From Muricauda sp. SCSIO 64092 (GTDB lineage: Bacteria > Bacteroidota > Bacteroidia > Flavobacteriales > Flavobacteriaceae), in assembly GCF_023016285.1 (NCBI RefSeq), contig NZ_CP095413.1:620001-684000 (forward strand): a stretch of 64,000 nucleotides of DNA, in the 5' to 3' direction. The notes under the pieces were generated by a model that saw only the letters and a program-made list of their open reading frames with translations, did not search any database and had not been told where the DNA came from. Positions 9,861 to 18,314 of this stretch are shown here, in pieces (positions within the stretch are counted from its first letter, which is position 1; every line of letters begins with the position of its first letter). The translations under genes and the position numbers were made by a program.

Positions 9861-10751
9861 CTATTCCTTGTTTCTAGGATGGGTAGTTGCGTGCACTTCC
9901 TTTAGTTTGGCAATACTACTATGGGTATATACCTGTGTAGAAGCCAAACTGGAATGACCCAACAGTTCTTTCACAGCATTTAAGTCCGCTCCTTGGTTCA
10001 AGAGATGTGTCGCGAAAGTATGCCTCAACATATGTGGACTTTTCTTGACTTTGGGCGAAACCCTACTAAGATACTTATTTATAACCCTGTAAACAAGGGT
10101 TTCGTATATTTTGTGGCCTGTATTTGTCAATAAAAAATGTGTGGCATCCACTATCTTTGGCACAGCCGATCTTTGCTCTAAATAGGATTGTATGGAACCG
10201 ATCAATCGGGGCATTAAAGGTAGTATACGTTCCTTGTTGCGTTTGCCCAACACCTTTACCGTTTTTCCATTAAGGTCAACATCACTAAGCTTAAGATGAA
10301 CCAGCTCTGACCTGCGCATACCTGTGGCATACAGTAGTTCTATGATCAATTTGTCCCTAAGGCCCAAAAAGTCATCATCGTATTCCATAGCGTCCAATAC
10401 CCGTTCCATTTCATTTTCCGAAAAAGGAACCTGAATTCTTTTTTCGGACTTAAGCGCCCTGTGCTTGGCCAAAGGATTGTGTTCGATCATTCCAATTTTC
10501 AACAGAAACCTATAGTATGCTTTTAGGGAAGCTATTTTTCGATTTATCGAACGATTGGATACCCCCTGTTCCACCAATGCCACAATCCAACTCCTAATGG
10601 GGCCATACTCCACCTTCTGGATTTCTTCAAGTTGATAATGGTCCAAAATGTATTTTTGAAAATCATCAATATCCTTGGCATAGGCCTTAATGGTATGGGG
10701 CGAGTAGTTCTTCTCCAGATTCAAATATGAGGTAAAGGCATCCAAACTCAT
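9861..10751 (-). CDS. xerC: Tyrosine recombinase XerC
   Basis: 296 residues. Site-specific recombinase that resolves chromosome dimers at dif. N-terminal SAM-like core-binding domain (YLNLEKNYSPHTIKAYAKDI) and C-terminal catalytic domain with Arg in ATGMRRSELVHL, the HMLRHTFATHLLNQG box (His and Arg), the late His in LGHSSLASTQ and the nucleophile Tyr in VYTH. It is a housekeeping Xer protein by length and context (rpsU upstream, hpf downstream), not a phage integrase. No dif site was recognised here. Confidence 0.93.
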   Translation of the reverse strand: MSLDAFTSYLNLEKNYSPHTIKAYAKDIDDFQKYILDHYQLEEIQKVEYGPIRSWIVALVEQGVSNRSINRKIASLKAYYRFLLKIGMIEHNPLAKHRALKSEKRIQVPFSENEMERVLDAMEYDDDFLGLRDKLIIELLYATGMRRSELVHLKLSDVDLNGKTVKVLGKRNKERILPLMPRLIGSIQSYLEQRSAVPKIVDATHFLLTNTGHKIYETLVYRVINKYLSRVSPKVKKSPHMLRHTFATHLLNQGADLNAVKELLGHSSLASTQVYTHSSIAKLKEVHATTHPRNKE

Positions 10752-10781
10752 ATCCTAAAGGTAGTAATCCTACTTTAAAAA

Positions 10782-10808
10782 AAAATCCTGCTCTTACAGC
10801 AGGATTTT
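10782..10808 (-). terminator. Terminator between rpsU and xerC
   Basis: Perfect 11-bp stem AAAATCCTGCT/AGCAGGATTTT with a 5-base loop, symmetrical with A/T runs on both sides. On the minus strand it follows the rpsU stop by 22 bases and is followed by a long T-tract, so it ends rpsU transcripts. Confidence 0.88.
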
Positions 10809-10830
10809 TAATTTTTTCCAGAAAAGGGTC

Positions 10831-11025
10831 CTAAAGTTCCTCTTTGTCCCTTAAGCTCTGGATATATTGTGCTTTTTGAATTTCAGCTCTACGCCTAACG
10901 GAAGGTTTGGTGAACTGCTGTCTGCTTCGTAATTGACGCATTGTTCCCGTTTTATCGAACTTCCTCTTAAAACGCTTCAGTGCTCTATCAATGTTCTCTC
11001 CTTCTTTTACCGGTATTATTAACAT
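10831..11025 (-). CDS. rpsU: 30S ribosomal protein S21
   Basis: 64 residues. Basic protein with the family signature start MLIIPVKEGENIDRALKRFKRK and RRRAEIQKAQY. In Bacteroidota bS21, with bS18 and bS6, helps hide the anti-Shine-Dalgarno end of 16S rRNA. Unlike almost every other gene in the window it has a full Shine-Dalgarno sequence (AGGAGGT, 8 bases before the ATG). This fits the reported autoregulation in Flavobacterium johnsoniae, where ribosomes lacking bS21 favour rpsU mRNA. Followed by a strong terminator. Confidence 0.97.
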   Translation of the reverse strand: MLIIPVKEGENIDRALKRFKRKFDKTGTMRQLRSRQQFTKPSVRRRAEIQKAQYIQSLRDKEEL

Positions 11026-11033
11026 AGGCTACA

Positions 11034-11040
11034 ACCTCCT
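11034..11040 (-). promoter_or_regulatory. Strong Shine-Dalgarno sequence of rpsU
   Basis: On the minus strand AAAGGAGGTT precedes the rpsU ATG with 8 bases between AGGAGGT and the start codon. A near-complete match to the anti-SD is rare in this phylum, whose ribosomes mostly ignore SD. It decides the start and is probably the sensor of bS21 occupancy. Confidence 0.85.
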
Positions 11041-11092
11041 TTCTTTTAAATTTTGGTGTGCAAATATACAAATGTATTTATAACCACGGTGG

Positions 11093-12292
11093 TTATTTGA
11101 AAATTTCTTCGTTGGTGTTCACGCTTGTGGAGGCTGGGCGATATTCCTTTTTGTCCACAATAATCTTTGCAATGATTTCCCTGAGAATCTCAGAAGTTCC
11201 CCCACCAATTGGCCCCAATCTACTATCCCTTAGCATGCGGGCCATGGGATAATCCTCAATATAGCCATAACCCCCAAGGAATTGCAGGCAGTGGTAAATA
11301 ACATCATCTGCCATTTTTGTAGACTTCAATTTGGATATGGTGGCCTCTTTTACCACATATTCCCCTTGCTCCATTCGATATACTACGGAATAATTATAGT
11401 TTTTGCACATCTCCATATCTGCATAGAGATCCACCAATCTGTGGCGAAGTGCTTGATACTGGTTTATGGGCTTCCCGAACGTTTCCCGTTCGGACATATA
11501 TTGTAAGGCGTAGTCGATGGCGTGTTCGGCCCTGGCATGGGCATTGATTCCCATGACCAAACGCTCAAGGGCAAAGGCCTCCATGATGAATCCAAAACCA
11601 GTGCCCTCCTCACCCATCAGGTTTTTGGCGGGTACGATAACATTATCAAATGCCAATTCCGCAGTATCCGAAGCACGCCATCCAAGTTTGTTGAGTTTGT
11701 TGGCGGTCACCCCTTCACTTTTAAGATCAACAATGAAAATGCTGATTCCTTTATTACCCTTGGAAGGACTGGTTTTTGCAGCCAGAATGATATAATCGCC
11801 ATAAACCCCATTGGTAATGAAGGTTTTTGAACCATTGATAATGTAATGATCACCCTTTCTTACCGCAGTTGTGCGCATCCCTGCCACATCACTTCCCCCA
11901 AAGGGCTCGGTTACTCCCAAGCAACCTATTTTTTCACCATTTACACTTGGTGTCAAGTACGCTTCTTTCTGCTCGTGGTTGGCATTTTTGTTCAAATGGG
12001 TCATCGCCAAGTAAACGTGCGCCCAAATGGCGGCAGCAAATCCCCCTGAGTTAATTTTTTGAAGTTCCTCCAGCAGAATTACCGTGTAGAACAAATCCAG
12101 TCCCAATCCATCATATGCTTCCGGGGTGGCCAAACCAAAATAACCCATTTGACCCAGTTTTTTCCAAATAAAACGTTCAATGGTTCCTGTTTCTTCCCAT
12201 TTATCCAAATGCGGGACGACTTCTTTCTGCAAAAAATCTTTTAAACTCTCCCTAAATAATTGATGCTCTTCCGTGAAGTACATACTATCCAT
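11093..12292 (-). CDS. Acyl-CoA dehydrogenase
   Basis: 399 residues. FAD-dependent alpha,beta-oxidation of an acyl-CoA. Recognisable parts are the N-terminal helical domain, the FAD/substrate segment GCLGVTEPFGGSDVAGM and ITNG, and the C-terminal GGYGYIEDYPMARMLRD followed by GGGTSEILREIIAKII. The medium-chain catalytic Glu before GT is a Gly here, while FALERLVMG in helix G offers a Glu in the place used by long-chain and isovaleryl-CoA dehydrogenases. That suggests the alternative catalytic base and a long or branched substrate. The exact substrate cannot be assigned. It stands 67 bases upstream of rpsU. Confidence 0.9.
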   Translation of the reverse strand: MDSMYFTEEHQLFRESLKDFLQKEVVPHLDKWEETGTIERFIWKKLGQMGYFGLATPEAYDGLGLDLFYTVILLEELQKINSGGFAAAIWAHVYLAMTHLNKNANHEQKEAYLTPSVNGEKIGCLGVTEPFGGSDVAGMRTTAVRKGDHYIINGSKTFITNGVYGDYIILAAKTSPSKGNKGISIFIVDLKSEGVTANKLNKLGWRASDTAELAFDNVIVPAKNLMGEEGTGFGFIMEAFALERLVMGINAHARAEHAIDYALQYMSERETFGKPINQYQALRHRLVDLYADMEMCKNYNYSVVYRMEQGEYVVKEATISKLKSTKMADDVIYHCLQFLGGYGYIEDYPMARMLRDSRLGPIGGGTSEILREIIAKIIVDKKEYRPASTSVNTNEEIFK

Positions 12293-12302
12293 ATCAACTC
12301 CT

Positions 12303-13157
12303 TTAATACGACAAATATAAGGCTATTCTATCTATTTTGTTTATCGGAAACCCCGAAACGTTAAACAAATCTTCTTTTGATGTATACGCTCCATTTTCCT
12401 CTCTATATATAACGATATTTTTTGCCACTTTATACTTTAGGTACACCAAAGATGCAATTTCATCTGGATTGGCCGTATTAATATTGATTTTTTTAACCTT
12501 TGGAGGATGTAGCACCCGAAATTTTTTTAGGGTCCTTTCCACTACTTGCGGTTCAAGACCGTAAACATCATAAAGCTGCTCATTTACCAGAAAACCTCCA
12601 AGCCTCTCCCGAAATTTAATTATTCTGGCAGACAACTTTTCCCCTATTCCATTGACTTTCTTCAAATCTTGGGCCGAAGCAGTGTTCAAATCCAAAATCC
12701 TTGGCTTTCGGTTGTTGCTGACTTCGGTTTTTTTTGTTGTCGGCTTTGTAGTCTGCGTCCATTCCGGAAATTTAAAAAACGGTGAGATGCCATTCAGCAA
12801 GGAATCCGATATTCCAGTGATTCGTTGAAACTCCTCCGCAGAGTGCACAAATCCGTTTTGTGCCCTAAAGCTATGTAGTCTATCAAGTTCCAAAGGGGAC
12901 AGGCCCAACAAGTATCCCTTATACTCAGAAATATAATTTGGATTAAAGGGCTTGAACTGTAATTTCGACTTGCGCTCTTCAATACCCAAGCTATCGGTCA
13001 GCAACTGGTTTTTTATGTCCAATGAGAATACATCGGTACCATTGGCGGTCGAAAATCGGTTCAAACCAAAATAAGCTAATTGAAATACTGCGATCAATAC
13101 CAGCAAAAAGAAAATCCCCCTCCGTTCCTGTTTGGTGAAGTTAAAGTAGGATTTCAT
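12303..13157 (-). CDS. Membrane-anchored helix-hairpin-helix (ComEA-like) protein
   Basis: 284 residues. One N-terminal membrane helix (GIFFLLVLIAVFQLAYFGL, residues about 14-32) and then three helix-hairpin-helix modules: about residues 75-125 (LDRLHSFRAQNGFVHSAEEF), 155-205 (LDLNTASAQDLKKVNGIG) and 222-275 (ININTANPDEIASL). Such modules bind DNA in ComEA, where they pull in transforming DNA, but this domain arrangement is a common flavobacterial variant whose role is not established. Start ATG at 13157, 10 bases after the AGCS gene upstream, so cotranscription is likely. Confidence 0.82.
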   Translation of the reverse strand: MKSYFNFTKQERRGIFFLLVLIAVFQLAYFGLNRFSTANGTDVFSLDIKNQLLTDSLGIEERKSKLQFKPFNPNYISEYKGYLLGLSPLELDRLHSFRAQNGFVHSAEEFQRITGISDSLLNGISPFFKFPEWTQTTKPTTKKTEVSNNRKPRILDLNTASAQDLKKVNGIGEKLSARIIKFRERLGGFLVNEQLYDVYGLEPQVVERTLKKFRVLHPPKVKKININTANPDEIASLVYLKYKVAKNIVIYREENGAYTSKEDLFNVSGFPINKIDRIALYLSY

Positions 13158-13167
13158 GGTTTATGTA

Positions 13168-14781
13168 CTACACTTGCTTATTCGCCTTAATGGCGTCCAG
13201 ATAACGCCGTAATTGTTTTTTGACAATAGGGAACAAGAAATACAAGCCTACCATATTGGGAAACACCATGGCAAAAATCATGGCATCCGAAAAGGCCCAA
13301 ATGGAATCCATACTGGCAGCGGCCCCAATAATGACAAAAACGCAGAATAATAATTTATAGGTCAAATCCGTGGTCCTACCCCTACCAAAAAGGTACTTCC
13401 AGGACTGCAGACCGTAATACGACCATGAAATCATTGTAGATACCGCAAACAGGACAACTGCAACGGTAAGGAACACATTGGAGAAGGGGATGTATTCACC
13501 AAATGCCTTGGAAGTAATACCTGCGCCTTCATAGGGCATTCCGTCTATCATCACAACTCCGGAACCATCACCTCCATATTCAAAAAACCCGCCAAAATTG
13601 AAAATGACGATTACCAAAGCAGTCATGGTACAGATAACGACGGTATCAATAAAAGGTTCCAACAGCGCAACCAATCCTTCAGATGCTGAGTATTTGGTCT
13701 TTACTGCCGAGTGGGCAATGGAAGCCGAACCCGCACCTGCCTCATTTGAAAAGGCCGCCCTTCTAAATCCTACCAAGAGCACCCCAATAACTCCACCAAC
13801 ACCCATGGCCGTTGGATTAAAGGCCTCTTTTACGATCAAACCTATGGCATCATCAATCAAGGGAAAATTACTGAAAATGATATACAGGCAGCATACCACA
13901 TAGAGAACCGCCATAAAAGGGACTACTTTTTCAGTCACCGAAGCAATTCTTTTAATACCCCCAATAATAATGATTGCCACCAAAACGGCGAGTACTACCC
14001 CTATTATGGTACCGGCCATTGTACTTTCCCATCCAAAGAGTTCCTTGACCACAATGGTAGCCTGATTGGATTGTGCTGCATTTCCGCCACCAAAGGACCC
14101 ACCGATACAGAATACGGCAAATAGTACAGCGGCAATTTTTCCCAAGGTCTTGAAGCCTTTATCCTTAAGTCCCCTGCTAATGTAATACATGGGTCCTCCA
14201 TAGACCGTTCCGTTTTCATCCACATCCCGAAATTGGACACCTAACGTACATTCCACAAATTTTGTGGACATTCCCAATAACCCACAGATGATCATCCAAA
14301 ATGTAGCACCGGGCCCTCCAAGGGCAATGGCCAGGGCCACCCCGGCAATGTTACCATTACCGACCGTACCGGATACCGCGGTTGCCAATGCCTGAAAATG
14401 GCTTACTTCGCCTTCCTGGCTCTCATCCCGGATCGTATCGGGCAAATCCCCATCAACAATATTTATTTCCGCTTTTTCCACTCCATGGCCTTCGGGATAT
14501 TCCAATTCATCATATTTGCCCCTGACCACACTTATGGCGGTCCAAAAATGCCGGATGTTGGGAAACTTAAAATAGAGAGTGAAAAAAAGGGCACTTCCTA
14601 CTAAAAGAATCAATACGAAGGGCGTTCCCATTATTTCAAAGAAGATGACATCATTGAAAAAGTCCGAAACTGGTTGAAAGGCCCTATCAATCCTTTTGTC
14701 CAAACCAACTTCCTCGGCTTCCTGGGCCATGGAAAAAAATGGTAATAAGAAAGAGAGAAGGGTAAAAAGTCTGTACTTCAT
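13168..14781 (-). CDS. Alanine/glycine:cation symporter family protein (AGCS)
   Basis: 537 residues with about 11 hydrophobic spans. AGCS family motifs include GTVGNGNIAGVALAIALGGPGA, GPMYYISRGL and FSNEAGAGSASIAHSA. It would import alanine or glycine with Na+. The N terminus (MKYRLFTLLSFLLPFFSMAQ) looks like a cleavable signal peptide ahead of the first span, as in other Bacteroidota AGCS proteins. It forms a run with the ComEA-like gene; the K+ channel gene lies 64 bases upstream. Confidence 0.92.
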   Translation of the reverse strand: MKYRLFTLLSFLLPFFSMAQEAEEVGLDKRIDRAFQPVSDFFNDVIFFEIMGTPFVLILLVGSALFFTLYFKFPNIRHFWTAISVVRGKYDELEYPEGHGVEKAEINIVDGDLPDTIRDESQEGEVSHFQALATAVSGTVGNGNIAGVALAIALGGPGATFWMIICGLLGMSTKFVECTLGVQFRDVDENGTVYGGPMYYISRGLKDKGFKTLGKIAAVLFAVFCIGGSFGGGNAAQSNQATIVVKELFGWESTMAGTIIGVVLAVLVAIIIIGGIKRIASVTEKVVPFMAVLYVVCCLYIIFSNFPLIDDAIGLIVKEAFNPTAMGVGGVIGVLLVGFRRAAFSNEAGAGSASIAHSAVKTKYSASEGLVALLEPFIDTVVICTMTALVIVIFNFGGFFEYGGDGSGVVMIDGMPYEGAGITSKAFGEYIPFSNVFLTVAVVLFAVSTMISWSYYGLQSWKYLFGRGRTTDLTYKLLFCVFVIIGAAASMDSIWAFSDAMIFAMVFPNMVGLYFLFPIVKKQLRRYLDAIKANKQV

Positions 14782-14845
14782 GCTGGTTATTTTGCTTTGT
14801 TGAGTAGATGTAAAGCCGACAATATCCTAAAAAAAACCTATGCAA

Positions 14846-15874
14846 TCAAATTTCATCGGTTTTTAACTGATGAATGTGGAACATTTGATTCAGTTTTTGT
14901 ATCTGCTCCGGGCGGCCCAAAACAATTACCTTTCCTTTGGGCTCCAATTCCAAATCAGGTTCTGGATTAATGATATATTTCCCGTTGGGCTTTATGTAGC
15001 CAATAATGGTGCAACCTGTTTTGCTCCTCAAATTCAGGTCACGAATGGATTGGCAATCCACTTGGTCCGTAAAATCGGCAATTTCCACTTCCTCCAAATT
15101 GGTTGTACTCTCCCCTTCTATGGAAAGTTGATCCATAAATGTTATTAGATCTGGCATAACCACCAAAGAGGCCATATGGTCCCCTCCTATTTTATCTGGC
15201 ATAATGACTTTGTTTGCGCCGGCAAATTCCAATTTTTTAACCGACGTGGCTTGAGAGGCCCGACTGATGATGAAAAGATCTTTGTTCAACTGCCGTGCGG
15301 ATAGGACCACAAAGAGATTTAAGGCATCATCGGGCAATGCGGCCACAAAATACTGGGCCCTTTGGATACCGGCCTGCACCAGGACCTCATCATCATTAAC
15401 GTCACCTTCAACAAATAACACCTCGTCCTCATTGGCACTGATCACTTCTTTGTCCTTTTCAATGACGACAAAGGGTTTTTTGTACGCCTTCAATTTATGT
15501 GCTGCCTGTTGGCCATTTCTGCCATAACCACAGACCACCACATGATTCTTTAAGCCATTAATTGTATTCTTCACCCTTTTCTTCTTTAAAAGTTGCAATG
15601 AATTCCTGCTTAGCACATATTCGGAAACCACGGAGATGGCAAACCCAAATATAAAAACGCTGCTAACAATGAGGAAAATAGTAAAAATCTTAGCATTCTG
15701 ATCAAGTGGCCTTACTTCCGAAAAACCTACCGTGGTAATCGTAATAATGGTCATATATATGGCTTCCACCCAGGTATATGACGCTACCATTTTATACCCA
15801 AATACGCCAATGGTAAACACCAAAATCATCAGGGACAATGCCAATACGAGTTTGGAACGGAATAGTTTGATCAT
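14846..15874 (-). CDS. Potassium channel with RCK (TrkA-N/TrkA-C) domains
   Basis: 342 residues. Two membrane helices flank a pore loop with the filter TTVGFSE (residues 47-53; TVGF in place of TVGY). A Rossmann RCK-N domain follows, with GYGRNG (116-121) binding a nucleotide, and then a TrkA-C domain (about 245-335). This is the architecture of MthK-like or Kch-like ligand-gated K+ channels. It lies next to the PspC gene (3-base gap). Ion selectivity is inferred from the filter. Confidence 0.92.
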   Translation of the reverse strand: MIKLFRSKLVLALSLMILVFTIGVFGYKMVASYTWVEAIYMTIITITTVGFSEVRPLDQNAKIFTIFLIVSSVFIFGFAISVVSEYVLSRNSLQLLKKKRVKNTINGLKNHVVVCGYGRNGQQAAHKLKAYKKPFVVIEKDKEVISANEDEVLFVEGDVNDDEVLVQAGIQRAQYFVAALPDDALNLFVVLSARQLNKDLFIISRASQATSVKKLEFAGANKVIMPDKIGGDHMASLVVMPDLITFMDQLSIEGESTTNLEEVEIADFTDQVDCQSIRDLNLRSKTGCTIIGYIKPNGKYIINPEPDLELEPKGKVIVLGRPEQIQKLNQMFHIHQLKTDEI

Positions 15875-15877
15875 AGG

Positions 15878-16105
15878 TCACAAGTCAAAAACAGAGGTTC
15901 TTTTGGTATACACCAAGTCTTTTATCCTTAACCAAAAGGCAATGAATAGATAAAGGGCAAATCCGAAGCCCAGTGTTACAAAGGTGAGGTAAATAAATGT
16001 GGTACGCACAACCCGGGCCCTGATGCCCAAACGTTCAGCAATACGTTCACATACTTGGAACCCCCTTTTTTGAAAATAATACAACAGACTGTAAAACCAC
16101 CGCAT
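15878..16105 (-). CDS. Small PspC-domain membrane protein
   Basis: 75 residues from the ATG at 16105 (MRWFYSLLYYFQKRGF); a longer reading frame back to 16177 would overlap DUF2851 and adds no conserved sequence. One PspC-like segment (FQVCERIAERLGIRARVVRTTFIYL) followed by a hydrophobic stretch FVTLGFGFALYLFIAFWL. PspC proteins sense envelope stress with PspB; no other psp gene is nearby. Three bases separate it from the K+ channel gene. Confidence 0.8.
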   Translation of the reverse strand: MRWFYSLLYYFQKRGFQVCERIAERLGIRARVVRTTFIYLTFVTLGFGFALYLFIAFWLRIKDLVYTKRTSVFDL

Positions 16106-16113
16106 GGCTAAAA

Positions 16114-17397
16114 TTAGTTTTTTCTTGCCAATAAATTGGTTCCTACATGACATTGAAGACATTTGTTCACCGTACAATACCCATTGTACAATTGGATCTT
16201 CGCCTGACTTTCAAATGCTGATCCCGTAGGAACCCCAATACGTTCAAATCGATTGATTATGCTGTTTTTTTCAGCCGGAACAGTATTTGCCAACTCCAAC
16301 AATTCTTCGGTATTGTTCCTTCCCAAATAGTTGTCATAACAAAATTTTATGGGGATTATGGTATTCATTAGGACCAAATGCACAAAATCCCTGGAAATCC
16401 CCTTTTTTCTTTTTCTGGACTCCTTACCAAAGGTATAGTGGTCGTCCCAATACGCACTGGCATGGACGTCAAAAAGCCTGTAAAAATCGTCCAAATTTGT
16501 ACACTCCATTATTTTGCTGAACAAGTTGGGGTGCTGGTTATGTACCCTCGCAAGCTGGGACAAACGGATGGTAGGGAAATTGGAGGGCCTCAATCCAAAG
16601 AAAATAGGTCTCTCTCCCTTGTATTCCTTTATTTGAAACTTGTTCCGAAGGAAGGTGAACTCGTTTTGAAGGCGCAAAAAATAGTCATCCAGAATTTCGG
16701 CCTTGGACAGAAAACCGGCCACTCCAAAAAACAGGCTTTCCAGTTGTAACAAATCCTTGGATACTTTTTTTATCACCGCATAATCCAGATGTTTTGCCAT
16801 ATCCAAAAAGGCTTCGCCATTTTTGTTGAGGCCAAAGTTCTTCATTACCATGGCAAAAAGGACGGCTTCCCAGTCGTTCCTGGTCCCTTCCAATAGTGTT
16901 TTGATGTGTTTTGACTTCTGTTCCAAGCGCTCTATGTAGAGCCGCTGTTGCCACTGACCCCAAATGATACTTTTGACACTGTTCGCATCTTTTTCGCAAT
17001 TGATGAATTTGCGCCCTTTATTGCATACCAAGCTTTTATAGGACGAAAGTAGTTCTTCATTCAAATACTCTTTTAAGGCCAAAGTGGGGATCTTACTACC
17101 ATCTTTTCTAAACACGCTCAGGTTGTCCTCCCAAACTACATGAAGTATGACATTGTCATAGTTTTGGTCTTGCTCATGTCCATGTGCGTACCAATCAGAA
17201 GATTTGGTGTGAATTTCCACATTACCCGCCCATTCCTGATTTTGAATACGTATTCGGGCATTAAAAAAATCGGGGCCACTGGAAGTATTGTATTGCCCAA
17301 TATGGATAATTTCTATTGGCTCTTGGGAAGAAGTCCGTAAATCAAGGCTTTGAAACTTTTGGGTCTTCCAAACATAATGAAGCAAATCTTCACGCAT
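16114..17397 (-). CDS. DUF2851 family protein
   Basis: 427 residues. Matches the Bacteroidota DUF2851 family in my memory: the start MREDLLHYVWKTQKF, GQYNTSSGPDFFNARIRI, WAGNVEIHTKSSDWYAHGH and VILHVVWEDN. The last 20 residues carry CTVNKCLQCHVG, a cysteine-rich tail. The resemblance of the N-terminal half to endonuclease-like folds is only a suspicion. Function unknown. It is located between DinB and PspC genes on the same strand. Confidence 0.85.
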   Translation of the reverse strand: MREDLLHYVWKTQKFQSLDLRTSSQEPIEIIHIGQYNTSSGPDFFNARIRIQNQEWAGNVEIHTKSSDWYAHGHEQDQNYDNVILHVVWEDNLSVFRKDGSKIPTLALKEYLNEELLSSYKSLVCNKGRKFINCEKDANSVKSIIWGQWQQRLYIERLEQKSKHIKTLLEGTRNDWEAVLFAMVMKNFGLNKNGEAFLDMAKHLDYAVIKKVSKDLLQLESLFFGVAGFLSKAEILDDYFLRLQNEFTFLRNKFQIKEYKGERPIFFGLRPSNFPTIRLSQLARVHNQHPNLFSKIMECTNLDDFYRLFDVHASAYWDDHYTFGKESRKRKKGISRDFVHLVLMNTIIPIKFCYDNYLGRNNTEELLELANTVPAEKNSIINRFERIGVPTGSAFESQAKIQLYNGYCTVNKCLQCHVGTNLLARKN

Positions 17398-17418
17398 GCA
17401 ACGAAAATAGAAATTTGA

Positions 17419-17928
17419 TCACCATTTTCCTGCATAGGTCAAATCATCTTTACTGGAAAATTTTAAATATGCATGATGGATCCGATTTATTTGCCTTATA
17501 TGATGGTAATCGTGCGCCAACCAATTTACCAGGAACTTTTTGGCGCTTCTTGGCCCTACTTCGGGATGGTCAACCGTCTGCTCCCAATTTGGGTTTTCAA
17601 GGGATTGTAGCCAATCTATGGATTGCTGCCTTTCCTTAAGGAAACTTTGGAGAACGGTTGCAAAGTTCCGTTGTAAATAACCACGTTCCTTAGGCCATTC
17701 TTCTGGACTGATGGGTTTCAAGGGCTGATTTGGATCCCATAAGACGCTTTTTACCCGTGCTTTAAAATCTTCTACCTCCTCATCCAATAAATGGCAAACA
17801 ATCTCCAATAGGCACCAAGAATCGGCATTGATCCTAAAAGAATACTGTTCTTCGGTACAGGTTTCCAGCAGATGCCGAAAGACCATTTTGTTGGCCTGCA
17901 GTTTTCCGATGATGGTCTTGGGAAGCAT
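17419..17928 (-). CDS. DinB family protein (DUF664-like four-helix metalloprotein)
   Basis: 169 residues. Four-helix bundle with a His-based metal triad: His46 in VCHLLDEE and the pair in HDYHHIRQ near residues 139-146. Members include bacillithiol-dependent transferases and stress-induced proteins; a specific substrate cannot be named. It starts one base before the rhodanese stop, so the two genes are probably translated from one mRNA. Confidence 0.85.
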   Translation of the reverse strand: MLPKTIIGKLQANKMVFRHLLETCTEEQYSFRINADSWCLLEIVCHLLDEEVEDFKARVKSVLWDPNQPLKPISPEEWPKERGYLQRNFATVLQSFLKERQQSIDWLQSLENPNWEQTVDHPEVGPRSAKKFLVNWLAHDYHHIRQINRIHHAYLKFSSKDDLTYAGKW

Positions 17929-17929
17929 C

Positions 17930-18262
17930 TTACTCGACTACCTCCCCTTCCCAATTGGAAAAGCCCCCTTCCAAATTGTAGGCTCTTTCAAAACCGACAC
18001 TGTTCATTATGGCGCAGGCTTGACCACTTCGGTTCCCGGAACGGCAATAGACATAGTAGTTTTTGGATTTATCCAATTCCTCCAATCCATCCAAAAAGCC
18101 TTGCCCCAAATAAATATCAATATTTGTGGCACCGGGAATATAGCCCTCCTCCACTTCCTCAGGGGTTCTAACGTCCAATATGAAGGCATTTTCGTCATTC
18201 GCTAATTTTTCGGCCCATTCTTCTTGGCTCAAATCCATAAGTGTATTGTTTAAATTGCTCAA
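17930..18262 (-). CDS. Single-domain rhodanese-like sulfurtransferase
   Basis: 110 residues. One rhodanese domain with the conserved FILDVRTPEEVEEGYIPGA and active-site Cys73 in YCRSGNRSG. No signal peptide, so cytoplasmic. It probably carries persulfide sulfur. It lies directly upstream of DinB and downstream of a strong terminator, so it likely has its own promoter in the short gap. Confidence 0.92.
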   Translation of the reverse strand: MSNLNNTLMDLSQEEWAEKLANDENAFILDVRTPEEVEEGYIPGATNIDIYLGQGFLDGLEELDKSKNYYVYCRSGNRSGQACAIMNSVGFERAYNLEGGFSNWEGEVVE

Positions 18263-18268
18263 AAATAA

Positions 18269-18293
18269 AAGTCCAGAGCATTACTCTGGACTT
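18269..18293 (-). terminator. Terminator after the thioredoxin-like gene
   Basis: Perfect 10-bp stem AAGTCCAGAG/CTCTGGACTT with a 5-base loop; on the minus strand it is followed by TTATTTTTG. It lies 21 bases after the stop of the gene at 18315-18923 and separates it from the rhodanese gene. Confidence 0.85.
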
Positions 18294-18314
18294 AAAAACC
18301 AAATATTTTTTCAA

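Noticed and set aside
9861..10751. Tyrosine recombinase as sign of an integrated element
   Set aside because: Length, motifs and the rpsU-xerC-hpf context fit the housekeeping XerC; no island or attachment repeat surrounds it.
10782..10808. Hairpin as a palindromic mobile repeat like those in the trp operon
   Set aside because: Its sequence and flanking A/T runs fit a terminator, and it lacks the GTCATTCC ends.
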